DNA of 13,351 nt from Roseburia sp. (GTDB lineage: Bacteria; Bacillota; Clostridia; Lachnospirales; Lachnospiraceae): positions 1-13,351 of the forward strand of contig JAGASC010000306.1 in NCBI GenBank assembly GCA_017621905.1, in the 5' to 3' direction. Made by a program: the position numbers and the translations under genes. The notes under the pieces were generated by a model, which was not told where the DNA came from, did no database searches, and was given only the letters and a program-made list of their open reading frames with translations. The stretch's first letter is position 1. Each line of letters starts with the position of its first letter. Shown here piece after piece: positions 1 to 6,631 of this stretch.

Positions 1-584
1 AATTTCTTTTCATCTACCATATCCAGTAATTCTGCAATTAACTCCGTAAGTCGAATACACCTTTGAATAGAACGTGCACTTTCTCCAACATCCAATGCCA
101 TAAGCTCATCGGAGCGTAAATTCGTGCCACTTTGGCACGCATTATTTTTTGATGGTCTTCCAGCTTTTCTCTTCATTGCTTCCAACATCATTTTATAAGA
201 AAAGGCTTTTTCACTTGGCAATTGTTCCTCACGCTGTATATTAGCATTGACCATTGCTATTGTCGCTTCATCATCGTCCATTTCTTTAATGATAGCCGGA
301 ATCGTCTCCATACCCAGCATACTTGCAGCGTGCATTCTCCTATGGCCAGAGATCATTTCATACTGTCTATTATCATCTGCACGTACAGTTACAGGAGTTA
401 AAATTCCTTGTAAATTAATACTCTTAATCAATTCCTGCATTTTCTCATCATCCCTGACTTTAAATGGATGATTTTTAAATGGGGTAATATCATCTATTGC
501 AATCATGACCACTTCTTCACAATCCGCAATTCCCATAATTTCTTCATATGATACTAATTTTACAGGTGATTTACTCTTTGCCAT
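1..584 (-). CDS. parB: ParB-family partition protein, partial (C-terminus off the left edge)
   Basis: Reading from an ATG at 584 there are 194 uninterrupted codons to the window edge, so the C-terminus is missing. The protein starts MAKSKSPVKLVSYEEIMGI and has the ParB N-terminal nuclease/CTP-binding fold: an ITPFKNHPF segment, IxLQGILTPVTVR, ISGHRRMHAA (equivalent of the GERRxRA box) and NANIQREEQL. It then runs into an AGRPSKN...RSDELMAL...SIQRCIRLTELIAELLDMVDE region, the helix-turn-helix-like DNA-binding part. As family knowledge, ParB binds parS-like sites and, with ParA, segregates plasmids, integrative elements or chromosomes. The AGRPSKN segment resembles ParB of Firmicutes plasmids and conjugative elements more than chromosomal Spo0J. 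The start overlaps the end of parA by 14 nt and has an AAGGAGG site inside parA nine bases upstream, indicating translational coupling. Family call is firm; the element type is inferred. Confidence 0.9.
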   Translation of the reverse strand, partial: MAKSKSPVKLVSYEEIMGIADCEEVVMIAIDDITPFKNHPFKVRDDEKMQELIKSINLQGILTPVTVRADDNRQYEMISGHRRMHAASMLGMETIPAIIKEMDDDEATIAMVNANIQREEQLPSEKAFSYKMMLEAMKRKAGRPSKNNACQSGTNLRSDELMALDVGESARSIQRCIRLTELIAELLDMVDEKK

Positions 585-1353
585 TTCTAATAACCTCCTT
601 TGCCAACCAATCATAGCTTATTGCTCCAGGATTGTTCTTATCGTAAGCAAATATACTTACGCCATCTTTCGGGCACTTTGCAATAGGATTCGATCTCGGA
701 ATAGACTGCTCAAATATCTTAATGTGCTTTCCGTATGCTTCCTGTACTGCTTTCTTATATTCTTTTGAAGAGTTATACCAGTATGGATCTTTCGTGAATA
801 GAATTCCCTCAATTTCAATTTGAGGATTATATCTCTTTTTTGTGTTTCTAATCACTTTTAATAGTTCCACCATACCATCCAGTGCATAATACTCTGGTTC
901 TATTGGTATCAGGACACTATCTGCCGCAGCCATAGCATTTACAGTCAACATTCCCAAAGAAGGCATACAGTCGATAACCACATAATCATATTCAGTTTTT
1001 AATGTATCAAGATATTTCTTCAAGATACTCTCTCTTTCTTCAACAGTTATTAGAGAAATATCTGTACCTGATAGTAATTTATTTGACGGGATGATATCTA
1101 CACCCTCATCATTTTTGATAACAGCTTCGTATGGATCATACTCCATTTCCATAATCACATACTCTATCATCGTCTTTAATGTTACTTTTGTTGTTTTTGA
1201 AATGCCAAGACCAGTAGACAAATGCCCCTGCGGATCCGCATCCACCAATAATACTCTTTTTCCATTTCTCGCTAACGCAACACCTAAATTGATGCTAGTT
1301 GTTGTCTTCGCGACTCCACCTTTCTGGTTTGAGACTGCAATCACTTTACCCAT
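571..1353 (-). CDS. parA: ParA-family partition ATPase (Soj/MinD-like)
   Basis: A 260-aa ParA/Soj-type P-loop ATPase. Visible motifs are the deviant Walker A KGGVAKTTT (residues 11-19), the DADPQG Walker A' (38-43), and the Walker B strand VVIDCMPSLGMLTVNAMAAAD followed by EPEYYALDGM. There is no N-terminal HTH, so it is the short Soj-like form. The family moves ParB-bound DNA over the nucleoid using ATP. The ATG at 1353 is preceded by a perfect AGGAGGT six bases upstream, and the gene overlaps parB by 14 nt, giving a classic parAB operon. An intrinsic terminator lies only about 48 nt upstream of the start, leaving little space for an ordinary promoter; a weak TTGCGT-N17-TATTAA is the only candidate there. 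Base composition is more AT-rich than the lysS-argF genes. The context suggests a plasmid-like or integrated element rather than the origin-linked soj, because no gidAB or rpmH genes are present. Confidence 0.93.
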   Translation of the reverse strand: MGKVIAVSNQKGGVAKTTTSINLGVALARNGKRVLLVDADPQGHLSTGLGISKTTKVTLKTMIEYVIMEMEYDPYEAVIKNDEGVDIIPSNKLLSGTDISLITVEERESILKKYLDTLKTEYDYVVIDCMPSLGMLTVNAMAAADSVLIPIEPEYYALDGMVELLKVIRNTKKRYNPQIEIEGILFTKDPYWYNSSKEYKKAVQEAYGKHIKIFEQSIPRSNPIAKCPKDGVSIFAYDKNNPGAISYDWLAKEVIRNGKE

Positions 1354-1400
1354 ACGGATACCTCCTAATCAAATTAATATAAGAAATAAAACTATAACGC

Positions 1401-1436
1401 AAAAAAGGACACCTTCGTTTTATTGAAAGTGTCCTT
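1401..1436 (-). terminator. Intrinsic terminator between lysS and parA
   Basis: Read on the minus strand, a 12-bp stem (AAGGACACTTTC with GAAGGTGTCCTT, one T-G wobble) closes an 8-nt loop and is followed by a T6 run that shares two bases with the stem. On the plus strand the wobble becomes an A-C mismatch and the T-run is poor, so the minus orientation is favoured. It may end lysS-operon transcription about 175 nt past the lysS stop. It could instead be an attenuator in the parAB leader. Confidence 0.8.
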
Positions 1437-1471
1437 AAAAGTACAATATTTGATTAGTGTGCGCGTGCAAA

Positions 1472-1489
1472 TTCGTATATTTTCGTATA
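1472..1489. repeat. Tandem TTCGTATA pair upstream of parA (possible partition operator/parS)
   Basis: TTCGTATA occurs at 1472-1479 and 1482-1489, a 10-bp period, so both copies face the same side of the helix. The second copy extends into a GTATAC palindrome, and TACGT-type words follow to about 1530. On the minus strand a weak -35-like TTGACC (1499-1504) lies just upstream, so the pair could overlap a promoter. ParA or ParB often bind repeats at this position; binding here is inferred only. Confidence 0.4.
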
Positions 1490-1546
1490 CGCTTCATAGG
1501 TCAATTACGTACATAGACGTATTATTCTGTACTATTCATACAAAAA

Positions 1547-1565
1547 TTGTTGCACTTTTGTTGCA
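1547..1565. repeat. Tandem TTGTTGCA pair near the lysS 3' end
   Basis: TTGTTGCA is found at 1547-1554 and 1558-1565, separated by CTT, an 11-bp period. The pair lies 47 nt from the lysS stop in AT-rich intergenic DNA. Such phased octamers resemble protein-binding sites, for example recombinase arm or core sites, but no integrase gene is in the window. Function is unknown. Confidence 0.4.
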
Positions 1566-1587
1566 GTACGCACTATGATTGGAGCCC

Positions 1588-1612
1588 AAAACCCTTGATT
1601 TTACTGGGTTTT
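1588..1612 (-). terminator. Hairpin at the lysS stop codon (weak terminator candidate)
   Basis: AAAACCC (1588-1594) and GGGTTTT (1606-1612) form a perfect 7-bp stem with an 11-nt loop; the last base belongs to the lysS stop codon. On the minus strand the stem's own TTTT is followed by GGGC, a poor U-tract. On the plus strand it is followed by a single T and then AC. It is weaker than the hairpin at 1401-1436. Confidence 0.35.
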
Positions 1613-3120
1613 TACTTATCCAGAGACTTCATCGTTGGGAACAAGATTACGTCGCGAATCGCCGGTGAGTTCGTCATCAGCATGGTCATACGGTCAATAC
1701 CGTAACCAATACCGCCTGTCGGTGGCATACCCACTGCAAGAGCATTCAGGAAATCCTCATCTGTATGATTTGCCTCGTCGTTTCCTGCAGCAAACAGCTC
1801 CTCCTGCGCCTCAAAACGTTTTCTCTGATCTTCCGGGTCATTTAACTCGGAGTAAGCATTTGCCATCTCCCAGCCGTTCATGAAGAACTCAAAACGTTCT
1901 ACATAATCCGGGTTCTCCGGTTTCTTCTTGGTCAACGGAGATATCTCAATCGGATGATCCATCACAAAGGTCGGCTGAATCAGATGCTCCTCCACATATT
2001 CCTCGAAGAACAGATTTAAGATATCACCCTTTTTGTGATGCTCCTCGAACTCGATGTGATGCTCCTTCGCAATCGCCTTCGCTTCTTCCGTTGTGCTGAT
2101 TTCATTGAAGTCAACATTTGCGTATTTCTTAACCGCATCCACCATAGTAATGCGCTCGAAAGGCTTAGACAGATCCATCTCATGCTCGCCATAAGTAAGC
2201 ACAAGAGAACCATTTACTTCCTGTGCCACATAACGGAAAAGATTTTCTGTCAAATCCATCATGCCGTGGTAATCGGTGTATGCCTGATATAACTCCATCA
2301 AAGTAAATTCCGGATTGTGTATTGTATCGACACCCTCATTACGGAATACACGACCGATCTCGTAAACACGTTCCAGACCGCCGACAATTAATCTCTTTAA
2401 GTACAATTCCAGCGAAATACGTAACTTTACGTCTTCATTCAACGCATTATAATGTGTTTCAAATGGTCTTGCGGCAGCGCCACCGGCATTGGAAACAAGC
2501 ATCGGTGTCTCTACCTCGATAAAGTTCTGGTCGTCCAGGAAACGTCTGATGCTGCTGATGATCTTGGAACGCTTGATCATCGTTTCCTTAACATCCTCGT
2601 TCATAATCAGATCCACGTATCTCTGACGATATCTGGTGTCCGTATCGGTAAGTCCATGGAACTTCTCCGGCAGAATCTGTAAACTCTTGGAGAGCAGTGT
2701 TGCTTCTGTTGCATGAACAGAAATTTCACCTGTCTTCGTCTTAAAAACGGTTCCTTTAATGCCAAGGATATCACCCACATCATATTTTTTGAAATCCTTG
2801 TAAGACTCCTCGCCGATGTTATCTCTTGCCACGTAAGCCTGGATGCGTCCCTTTAAGTCCTGAATATTGCAGAACGATGCTTTTCCCATCACACGCTTGA
2901 ACATCATACGGCCGGCTAAGGCTACTTCCTTGCCTTCCATCTCTTCAAAATTGCCTGTAATGTCTGTGGTGTGATTTGTCACATCATACTTTGTGATGAT
3001 AAATGGATCTTTTCCATTTTCCTGCAGTTCATGTAACTTGTCATAACGAACTTTAAGCAGCTGTCCCACATCCTGCTGCTGTCCCTGATTGTTCTCCTGA
3101 TTATTATTCTGCTGTGCCAT
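1612..3120 (-). CDS. lysS: Lysine--tRNA ligase, class II
   Basis: A 502-aa LysRS that charges tRNA-Lys with lysine in the cytoplasm. An N-terminal OB-fold anticodon-binding domain (about 66-145) precedes the class II catalytic core. RYRQRYVDL is at 163-171, motif 1 is around FIEVETPML (200-208), AGGAAARPF is at 212-220, motif 2 is RVFRNEGVDTIHNPEFT (257-273), and motif 3 is GIGYGIDR near 470-477. The frame is open further upstream (to 3261, overlapping greA), but the ATG at 3120 has AAGGAGG nine bases upstream and gives the usual family length, so it is chosen. Residues 2-19 are unusually rich in Gln and Asn. It is the last gene of the operon, 82 nt after greA, a pairing common in Clostridia. 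No T-box leader is seen immediately upstream. Confidence 0.97.
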   Translation of the reverse strand: MAQQNNNQENNQGQQQDVGQLLKVRYDKLHELQENGKDPFIITKYDVTNHTTDITGNFEEMEGKEVALAGRMMFKRVMGKASFCNIQDLKGRIQAYVARDNIGEESYKDFKKYDVGDILGIKGTVFKTKTGEISVHATEATLLSKSLQILPEKFHGLTDTDTRYRQRYVDLIMNEDVKETMIKRSKIISSIRRFLDDQNFIEVETPMLVSNAGGAAARPFETHYNALNEDVKLRISLELYLKRLIVGGLERVYEIGRVFRNEGVDTIHNPEFTLMELYQAYTDYHGMMDLTENLFRYVAQEVNGSLVLTYGEHEMDLSKPFERITMVDAVKKYANVDFNEISTTEEAKAIAKEHHIEFEEHHKKGDILNLFFEEYVEEHLIQPTFVMDHPIEISPLTKKKPENPDYVERFEFFMNGWEMANAYSELNDPEDQRKRFEAQEELFAAGNDEANHTDEDFLNALAVGMPPTGGIGYGIDRMTMLMTNSPAIRDVILFPTMKSLDK

Positions 3121-3135
3121 ATATAATCCTCCTTG

Positions 3136-3197
3136 TTTTGCGAAGCAAAATGCGACTGCCTGCAATCTGATTGCGTGCAGGACAGAGGATTTTCCTC
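3136..3197. other. Small hairpins in the greA-lysS gap
   Basis: Three short inverted repeats fill the 82-nt gap. They are TTTTGC/GCAAAA with a GAA loop (3136-3150), just before the lysS ribosome site, CCTGCA/TGCAGG around 3159-3181, and GAGGA/TCCTC (3185-3197), just after the greA stop. None has a proper U-tract, so termination is unlikely. They may affect RNA processing or lysS translation, which is inference only. Confidence 0.4.
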
Positions 3198-3202
3198 CTC
3201 TA

Positions 3203-3682
3203 TTAGCTTGCTCTGTGAATAGAAAGTACCTTGTATTCCAAAACTCCGGCCTGGGTCTCAACCGTTACGATATCGCCTACCTTTTTTCCAAGGAGCGCTT
3301 TTCCAACCGGTGACTCGTTGGAGATTTTTCCCTTTAAGCTGTTTGCTTCCATGGAACCTACAATTTTATATTCCAGTTCCTCATCAAACTCGCAGTCCAG
3401 AATTTTTACATTGCAGCCGATGTTGATTCTTTCCAAATCCACATCTTCCTCTACAACTACCTCTGCGTTTTTGAGGATTTTCTCAACCTCTTCAATTCGT
3501 GCCTCGATATCACGCTGCTCATCCTTTGCAGCATCATACTCTGCATTCTCGGATAAATCCCCCTGCTCTCTGGCCTCTTTGATTTTCTGTGCAACTTCTT
3601 TTCTGCGCACTACCTTTAACTCCTGCAGTTCGTCTTCCAGCTTCTTCAGTCCTTCGTAAGTCAGAATGTTTTTCTTGTCCAT
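3203..3682 (-). CDS. greA: Transcription elongation factor GreA
   Basis: A 159-aa protein of normal GreA length. Residues 1-75 form the antiparallel coiled coil, with the conserved tip motif GDLSENAEYDAAKDEQ; the acidic residues D42 and E45 at the tip are the ones the family inserts into the RNA polymerase secondary channel. The C-terminal FKBP-like domain follows, with GCNVKILD, the IVGSMEAN strand, ISNESPVGKALLGKKVGD and the final VLEYKVLSI. It rescues backtracked RNA polymerase by stimulating transcript cleavage. The ATG at 3682 is preceded by AAGGGTGAAGGG, and start and length agree with the family. It lies 74 nt after the 203-aa unknown gene and 82 nt before lysS in the same operon. Confidence 0.97.
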   Translation of the reverse strand: MDKKNILTYEGLKKLEDELQELKVVRRKEVAQKIKEAREQGDLSENAEYDAAKDEQRDIEARIEEVEKILKNAEVVVEEDVDLERINIGCNVKILDCEFDEELEYKIVGSMEANSLKGKISNESPVGKALLGKKVGDIVTVETQAGVLEYKVLSIHRAS

Positions 3683-3756
3683 CGCCCTTCACCCTTCTTC
3701 TTGTATTTATTTTTGCTTCGTGTCCCAATAGAAAGAACTTATTGTATTCTTTCGTT

Positions 3757-4368
3757 TCACTCATTATAAAAAGCCTCCTCCAGTCTGTCCCGTCGCGGCT
3801 TTTTCCTCATAGTCCATATTCTCTTGACAATCACAGTATTATAACCGATGGGCACCACAATGTCAAGGTTTTCCGCGGTTTCCCAAGGTTTTTTGTGAAT
3901 CGGAATATAATAATTACCGACTCTCATCTGCCCGTCATAGTATTTTCCCTCCCATTCAAAATCTAATATTACTTTTGCTTCGCCGCCGGAAGGAGAATTA
4001 ATTTTGCTGCTATTATTCTGACAAAACTCTGCTTTGTCATACTGGCCACCATGAACCTCTTCTTTCTTGCCGCCAGATTTTAGAAATATCTTTGGAAAAA
4101 TCAATACCACAAGCCCGTTTTCTTCATACATTGTCTCTGCAAAGCGGCTGAAATATGCAGGACGATCCGTATAAATTGTTAAAAAATTCAGATCACAGGA
4201 AAGCTGCATCAACACATCCCGCACATCGGCAGGTTCAAAGACACTGTACCCTTCTGATTCCTCATCAATCACCTCGATTTTTACACGCTCCGGCCGCAAA
4301 TGCTTTGCCTTTAAGATGGAAAAGTAAATCTGCCTGAAGTCCTGCAAAAATTCATTTGGGTAAGACAT
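3757..4368 (-). CDS. Conserved-looking hypothetical protein, 203 aa
   Basis: I do not recognise a named family. The 203-aa product is soluble, with no signal peptide or membrane helix. Its first half alternates predicted helices and strands: DFRQIYFSILKAKHL, VKIEVIDEESEGYS, then LNFLTIYTDRPAYFSRFAETMYEENGLVVLIFPK at about 60-95, which reads like an alpha/beta fold. A hydrophilic, glycine/serine/asparagine-rich linker (about 97-130) separates a second block: VILDFEWEGKYYDGQMRVGNYYIPIHKKPW and NLDIVVPIGYNTVIVK. The tail is strongly basic (RIWTMRKKPRRDR). The ATG at 4368 has GGAAGTGA four bases upstream. It sits between dusB and greA inside the operon, 59 and 74 nt from them, so it is expressed with housekeeping genes. 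Coding status is well supported by length, ribosome site and operon fit; function is unknown. Confidence 0.8.
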   Translation of the reverse strand: MSYPNEFLQDFRQIYFSILKAKHLRPERVKIEVIDEESEGYSVFEPADVRDVLMQLSCDLNFLTIYTDRPAYFSRFAETMYEENGLVVLIFPKIFLKSGGKKEEVHGGQYDKAEFCQNNSSKINSPSGGEAKVILDFEWEGKYYDGQMRVGNYYIPIHKKPWETAENLDIVVPIGYNTVIVKRIWTMRKKPRRDRLEEAFYNE

Positions 4369-4392
4369 AGCGTCACTTCCATTTATTTTTCA

Positions 4393-4420
4393 CGTAACTG
4401 TTTTGTATTTTCGCAGTTAC
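4393..4420. repeat. GTAACTG/CAGTTAC hairpin in the dusB - 203-aa gene gap
   Basis: GTAACTG (4394-4400) and CAGTTAC (4414-4420) form a perfect 7-bp stem with a 13-nt loop. The left arm with its neighbours, CGTAACTGT, is identical to nine bases of the hairpin at 13169-13177 after murG, so it may be a diverged member of the same palindrome family. No U-tract follows on either strand in a position expected for a strong terminator. Confidence 0.5.
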
Positions 4421-4427
4421 CTTTTCT

Positions 4428-5408
4428 TCATTTATATGACTGTACTTCCCGGAATAATGACTCCAACTGTGCATAATTTTCTATTTCATTGATTCGGCCC
4501 CGGAGCCGGGAGGAATTCCGATAGCCCGCCGTGTACCAGGCCGCATGTTTTCTGATTTCACGGATTCCGGTATATTCCCCTTTGAACTCCAGCTGCATTC
4601 TCGCATGGCGCAGCAGCATTTCCGTCACCTCTTCGAAGGTGGGTTTTTCTTTTTTTTCGCCCGTTTCAAAATAGTGCAGGATTTGTGAAAAAATCCAGGG
4701 ATTTCCCTCTGCTCCCCGGGCAATCATAAATCCGTCACAGCCCGTCTGCTGTTCCATAGCGATGACATCCTCTGCAGTCCTGATGTCTCCGTTGCCGATG
4801 ACCGGAATGGACACCGCTTCCTTGACCCGGCGGATAATGTCCCAGTCCGCTTTTCCTGAATAAAATTGGGCTCTGGTACGTCCGTGTACTGCCACCGCTG
4901 CGGCGCCGGCTTCCTGGGCGATATGGGCCATTTCCACCGCATTGATGCAGGTGTCGTCGAAGCCCTTGCGGATTTTTACTGTCACAGGCTTTTGAATGGC
5001 ACGCACGGTTTTCTCAATGATTTTTCCGGCCAGCTTTGGGTCTTTCATCAATGCTGAACCGTCACCGTTATTTACTACTTTAGGCACCGGGCAGCCCATG
5101 TTGATGTCCAGAATATCAAAGGGGCGCTCCTCAATCTGCTTTGCGATTTCGCTCATGATATCCGGATCTGAACCAAATAGCTGGAGTGACACTGGATTTT
5201 CCCTGGAATCAATGGTCAAAAGCTCCTCGGTGTTCCTGTTTTTGTAAAGAATTGCTTTGGCGCTGACCATTTCCATACACAACAGGCCTGCCCCCTGTTC
5301 CTTGCACAGCAAGCGAAATGGCAGGTCCGTTACCCCTGCCATCGGTGCTAATATCAAATTATTTTGTAAGGTTACATTTCCTATTTGAAGCTTTTTTATT
5401 TCGCCCAT
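4428..5408 (-). CDS. dusB: tRNA-dihydrouridine synthase (DusB type)
   Basis: A 326-aa FMN-dependent TIM-barrel enzyme that reduces specific uridines in the tRNA body to dihydrouridine. Motifs seen are LAPMAGVTDLPFR (20-32, FMN-binding start), ENPVSLQLFGSDP, DINMGCPVPKVVNNGDGSALM (101-121) with the catalytic acid C106, VTVKIRKGFDD (142-152), HGRTRAQFYSG (175-185), IGNGDI (204-209) and ARGAEGNPWIF (230-240) in the phosphate-binding end. A C-terminal helical domain follows (EIRKHAAWYTAGYRNSSRLR). Length and motifs fit DusB, which is commonly found near greA/lysS or ribosome-related genes. The start ATG at 5408 lies 41 nt after coaX; the ribosome site AGGAAAG is somewhat distant. All key residues are intact. 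Confidence 0.95.
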   Translation of the reverse strand: MGEIKKLQIGNVTLQNNLILAPMAGVTDLPFRLLCKEQGAGLLCMEMVSAKAILYKNRNTEELLTIDSRENPVSLQLFGSDPDIMSEIAKQIEERPFDILDINMGCPVPKVVNNGDGSALMKDPKLAGKIIEKTVRAIQKPVTVKIRKGFDDTCINAVEMAHIAQEAGAAAVAVHGRTRAQFYSGKADWDIIRRVKEAVSIPVIGNGDIRTAEDVIAMEQQTGCDGFMIARGAEGNPWIFSQILHYFETGEKKEKPTFEEVTEMLLRHARMQLEFKGEYTGIREIRKHAAWYTAGYRNSSRLRGRINEIENYAQLESLFREVQSYK

Positions 5409-5449
5409 ATATCCATTTTCTTTCCTGTTGAGTTTCCGATAACTTATAT

Positions 5450-6238
5450 CTAGCTGATTTTACCGCTTTTTCGATTCTGTTTTTTGTAAATGAGGTTCAT
5501 TCCTTTTAAGGTAAGGTCCGGGTCATATACATCAATCACGTCTGTCTCGTTTGCGATAATACGTCCCAGGCCGCCGGTAGCGACTACCTTCACCGGTCCC
5601 ATGTCTGCCTCTGCGATCATACGTTTTACGATGTACTCAGTCTGTCCGATTTGTCCATAGACAAGTCCTGCCTGCATGGAGGTAATTGTTTCCTTTGCCA
5701 GAATGCTCTCCGGTTTGCGGATTTCGATTTCTGGCAGTTTTGCCGCGTCTTCCCACAACGCTTTCGCGGAAATACGGATTCCCGGTGCTGTCACCCCGGA
5801 GATAAATGCTCCGTCTTTATCCACTAAATCATAGGTGGTCGCCGTGCCAAAATCAAGCACCAGTACCGGGCCGCCATAGATTTCATAAGCCGCTGCTGCA
5901 TCCACGATACGATCTGCACCAATCTGGCGTGGATTCTCTGTCACCACACGGATTCCTGTTTTGATTCCGGTCTCGATGATAATCGGCTTGATTCCCAAAT
6001 ATTTGACAACTGCTCCTTCCAGGGAGTGCATTACGTTTGGCACAACGGATGCTATGATGGCATCCAAAATGTCCTCATGTTTGATTTTATTCTGCTCCAG
6101 CAGATTAATCAACAGCATACCGTACTCGTCTGAAGTCCTGGGCATTTTTGTGGTAATGCGAAATCTGGCTTTGATATCATCTCCCTGAAAAACGCCTACT
6201 GTAATATTTGTATTTCCTACATCAATTGTAATTATCAT
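5450..6238 (-). CDS. coaX: Type III pantothenate kinase
   Basis: A 262-aa CoaX, phosphorylating pantothenate in the first step of coenzyme A synthesis. It is of the actin-like ASKHA fold: phosphate-1 motif DVGNTNI (6-12), the NPRQIGADRIVDA motif (102-114) with catalytic D109, the phosphate-2 motif LDFGTATTYD (128-137) with the cation-site D129, and the ISGVTAPGIRISAKALWEDAAKLP segment (147-169) at the dimer interface. ATGGLG near the C-terminus is the adenosine-binding motif. Type III enzymes need a monovalent cation and are not feedback-inhibited by CoA. The start is fixed because the family begins at the first strand (MIITIDVGNT); the AAAGGA site is 13 nt upstream, longer than ideal. It lies in the operon 55 nt after the 105-aa gene and 41 nt before dusB, next to birA as is frequent in Firmicutes. 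Confidence 0.97.
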   Translation of the reverse strand: MIITIDVGNTNITVGVFQGDDIKARFRITTKMPRTSDEYGMLLINLLEQNKIKHEDILDAIIASVVPNVMHSLEGAVVKYLGIKPIIIETGIKTGIRVVTENPRQIGADRIVDAAAAYEIYGGPVLVLDFGTATTYDLVDKDGAFISGVTAPGIRISAKALWEDAAKLPEIEIRKPESILAKETITSMQAGLVYGQIGQTEYIVKRMIAEADMGPVKVVATGGLGRIIANETDVIDVYDPDLTLKGMNLIYKKQNRKSGKIS

Positions 6239-6293
6239 CTTAACTAACCAATCCTTTCTATTGTCACCGCTCCGCCATGGAGTCGATGCATTC

Positions 6294-6611
6294 TTAGACT
6301 CCTATGTATAACACCTTGTAATACATCTGCAAAGCTTCCAACAAATCCTGTTTTTTCTGCTGTAGTTCTTTGATTTTCAGTCCACAGCCGATATCGTCAT
6401 AAAGCAGATCATTTTCATCGCAGGAGGTACGAAATTCCAGTTCTCCCTCCTCGTTGAATACTAACTGAAAAATTCCGCCGATGTCTTCTGTGAACAGGAC
6501 GCACATGATTTTCAGTTCATCCTTTATTTGACCCGGAAGTCCCTTAAAATCTTCATTCAGATAAAATTTTTTATTGTAGGCACTTGCGCCGCATAGTACC
6601 ACTTCTTCCAT
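6294..6611 (-). CDS. Small conserved protein of unknown function (DUF6145-like)
   Basis: A 105-aa soluble acidic protein with no signal peptide or membrane helix. It opens MEEVVLCGASAYNKKFYLNEDF and continues LPGQIKDELKIMCVLFTEDIGGIFQLVFNEEGELEF, a likely beta-rich core. It ends in an amphipathic helix, ELQQKKQDLLEALQMYYKVLYIG. From memory the pattern resembles a Lachnospiraceae family of unknown function listed as DUF6145; this is not verified. The ATG at 6611 has a perfect AAAGGTGA site nine bases upstream, and the gene starts 20 nt after birA. The tight spacing implies co-expression with birA and coaX. No catalytic motif is evident and no function is proposed. Confidence 0.85.
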   Translation of the reverse strand: MEEVVLCGASAYNKKFYLNEDFKGLPGQIKDELKIMCVLFTEDIGGIFQLVFNEEGELEFRTSCDENDLLYDDIGCGLKIKELQQKKQDLLEALQMYYKVLYIGV

Positions 6612-6631
6612 AAATACATCTCACCTTTCCC

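Noticed and set aside
1..1353. Origin-proximal soj/spo0J locus
   Set aside because: No gidA/gidB, rpmH or dnaA neighbours are visible and the ParB sequence is of the plasmid/element kind; lysS is adjacent instead.
3121..3261. N-terminal extension of lysS to 549 aa
   Set aside because: It overlaps greA, contains hairpin-rich non-conserved sequence, and lacks a ribosome site, whereas the ATG at 3120 has AAGGAGG.
3231..3659. 142-aa plus-strand frame opposite greA
   Set aside because: It is a serine-rich antisense shadow of greA, whose identity is certain.
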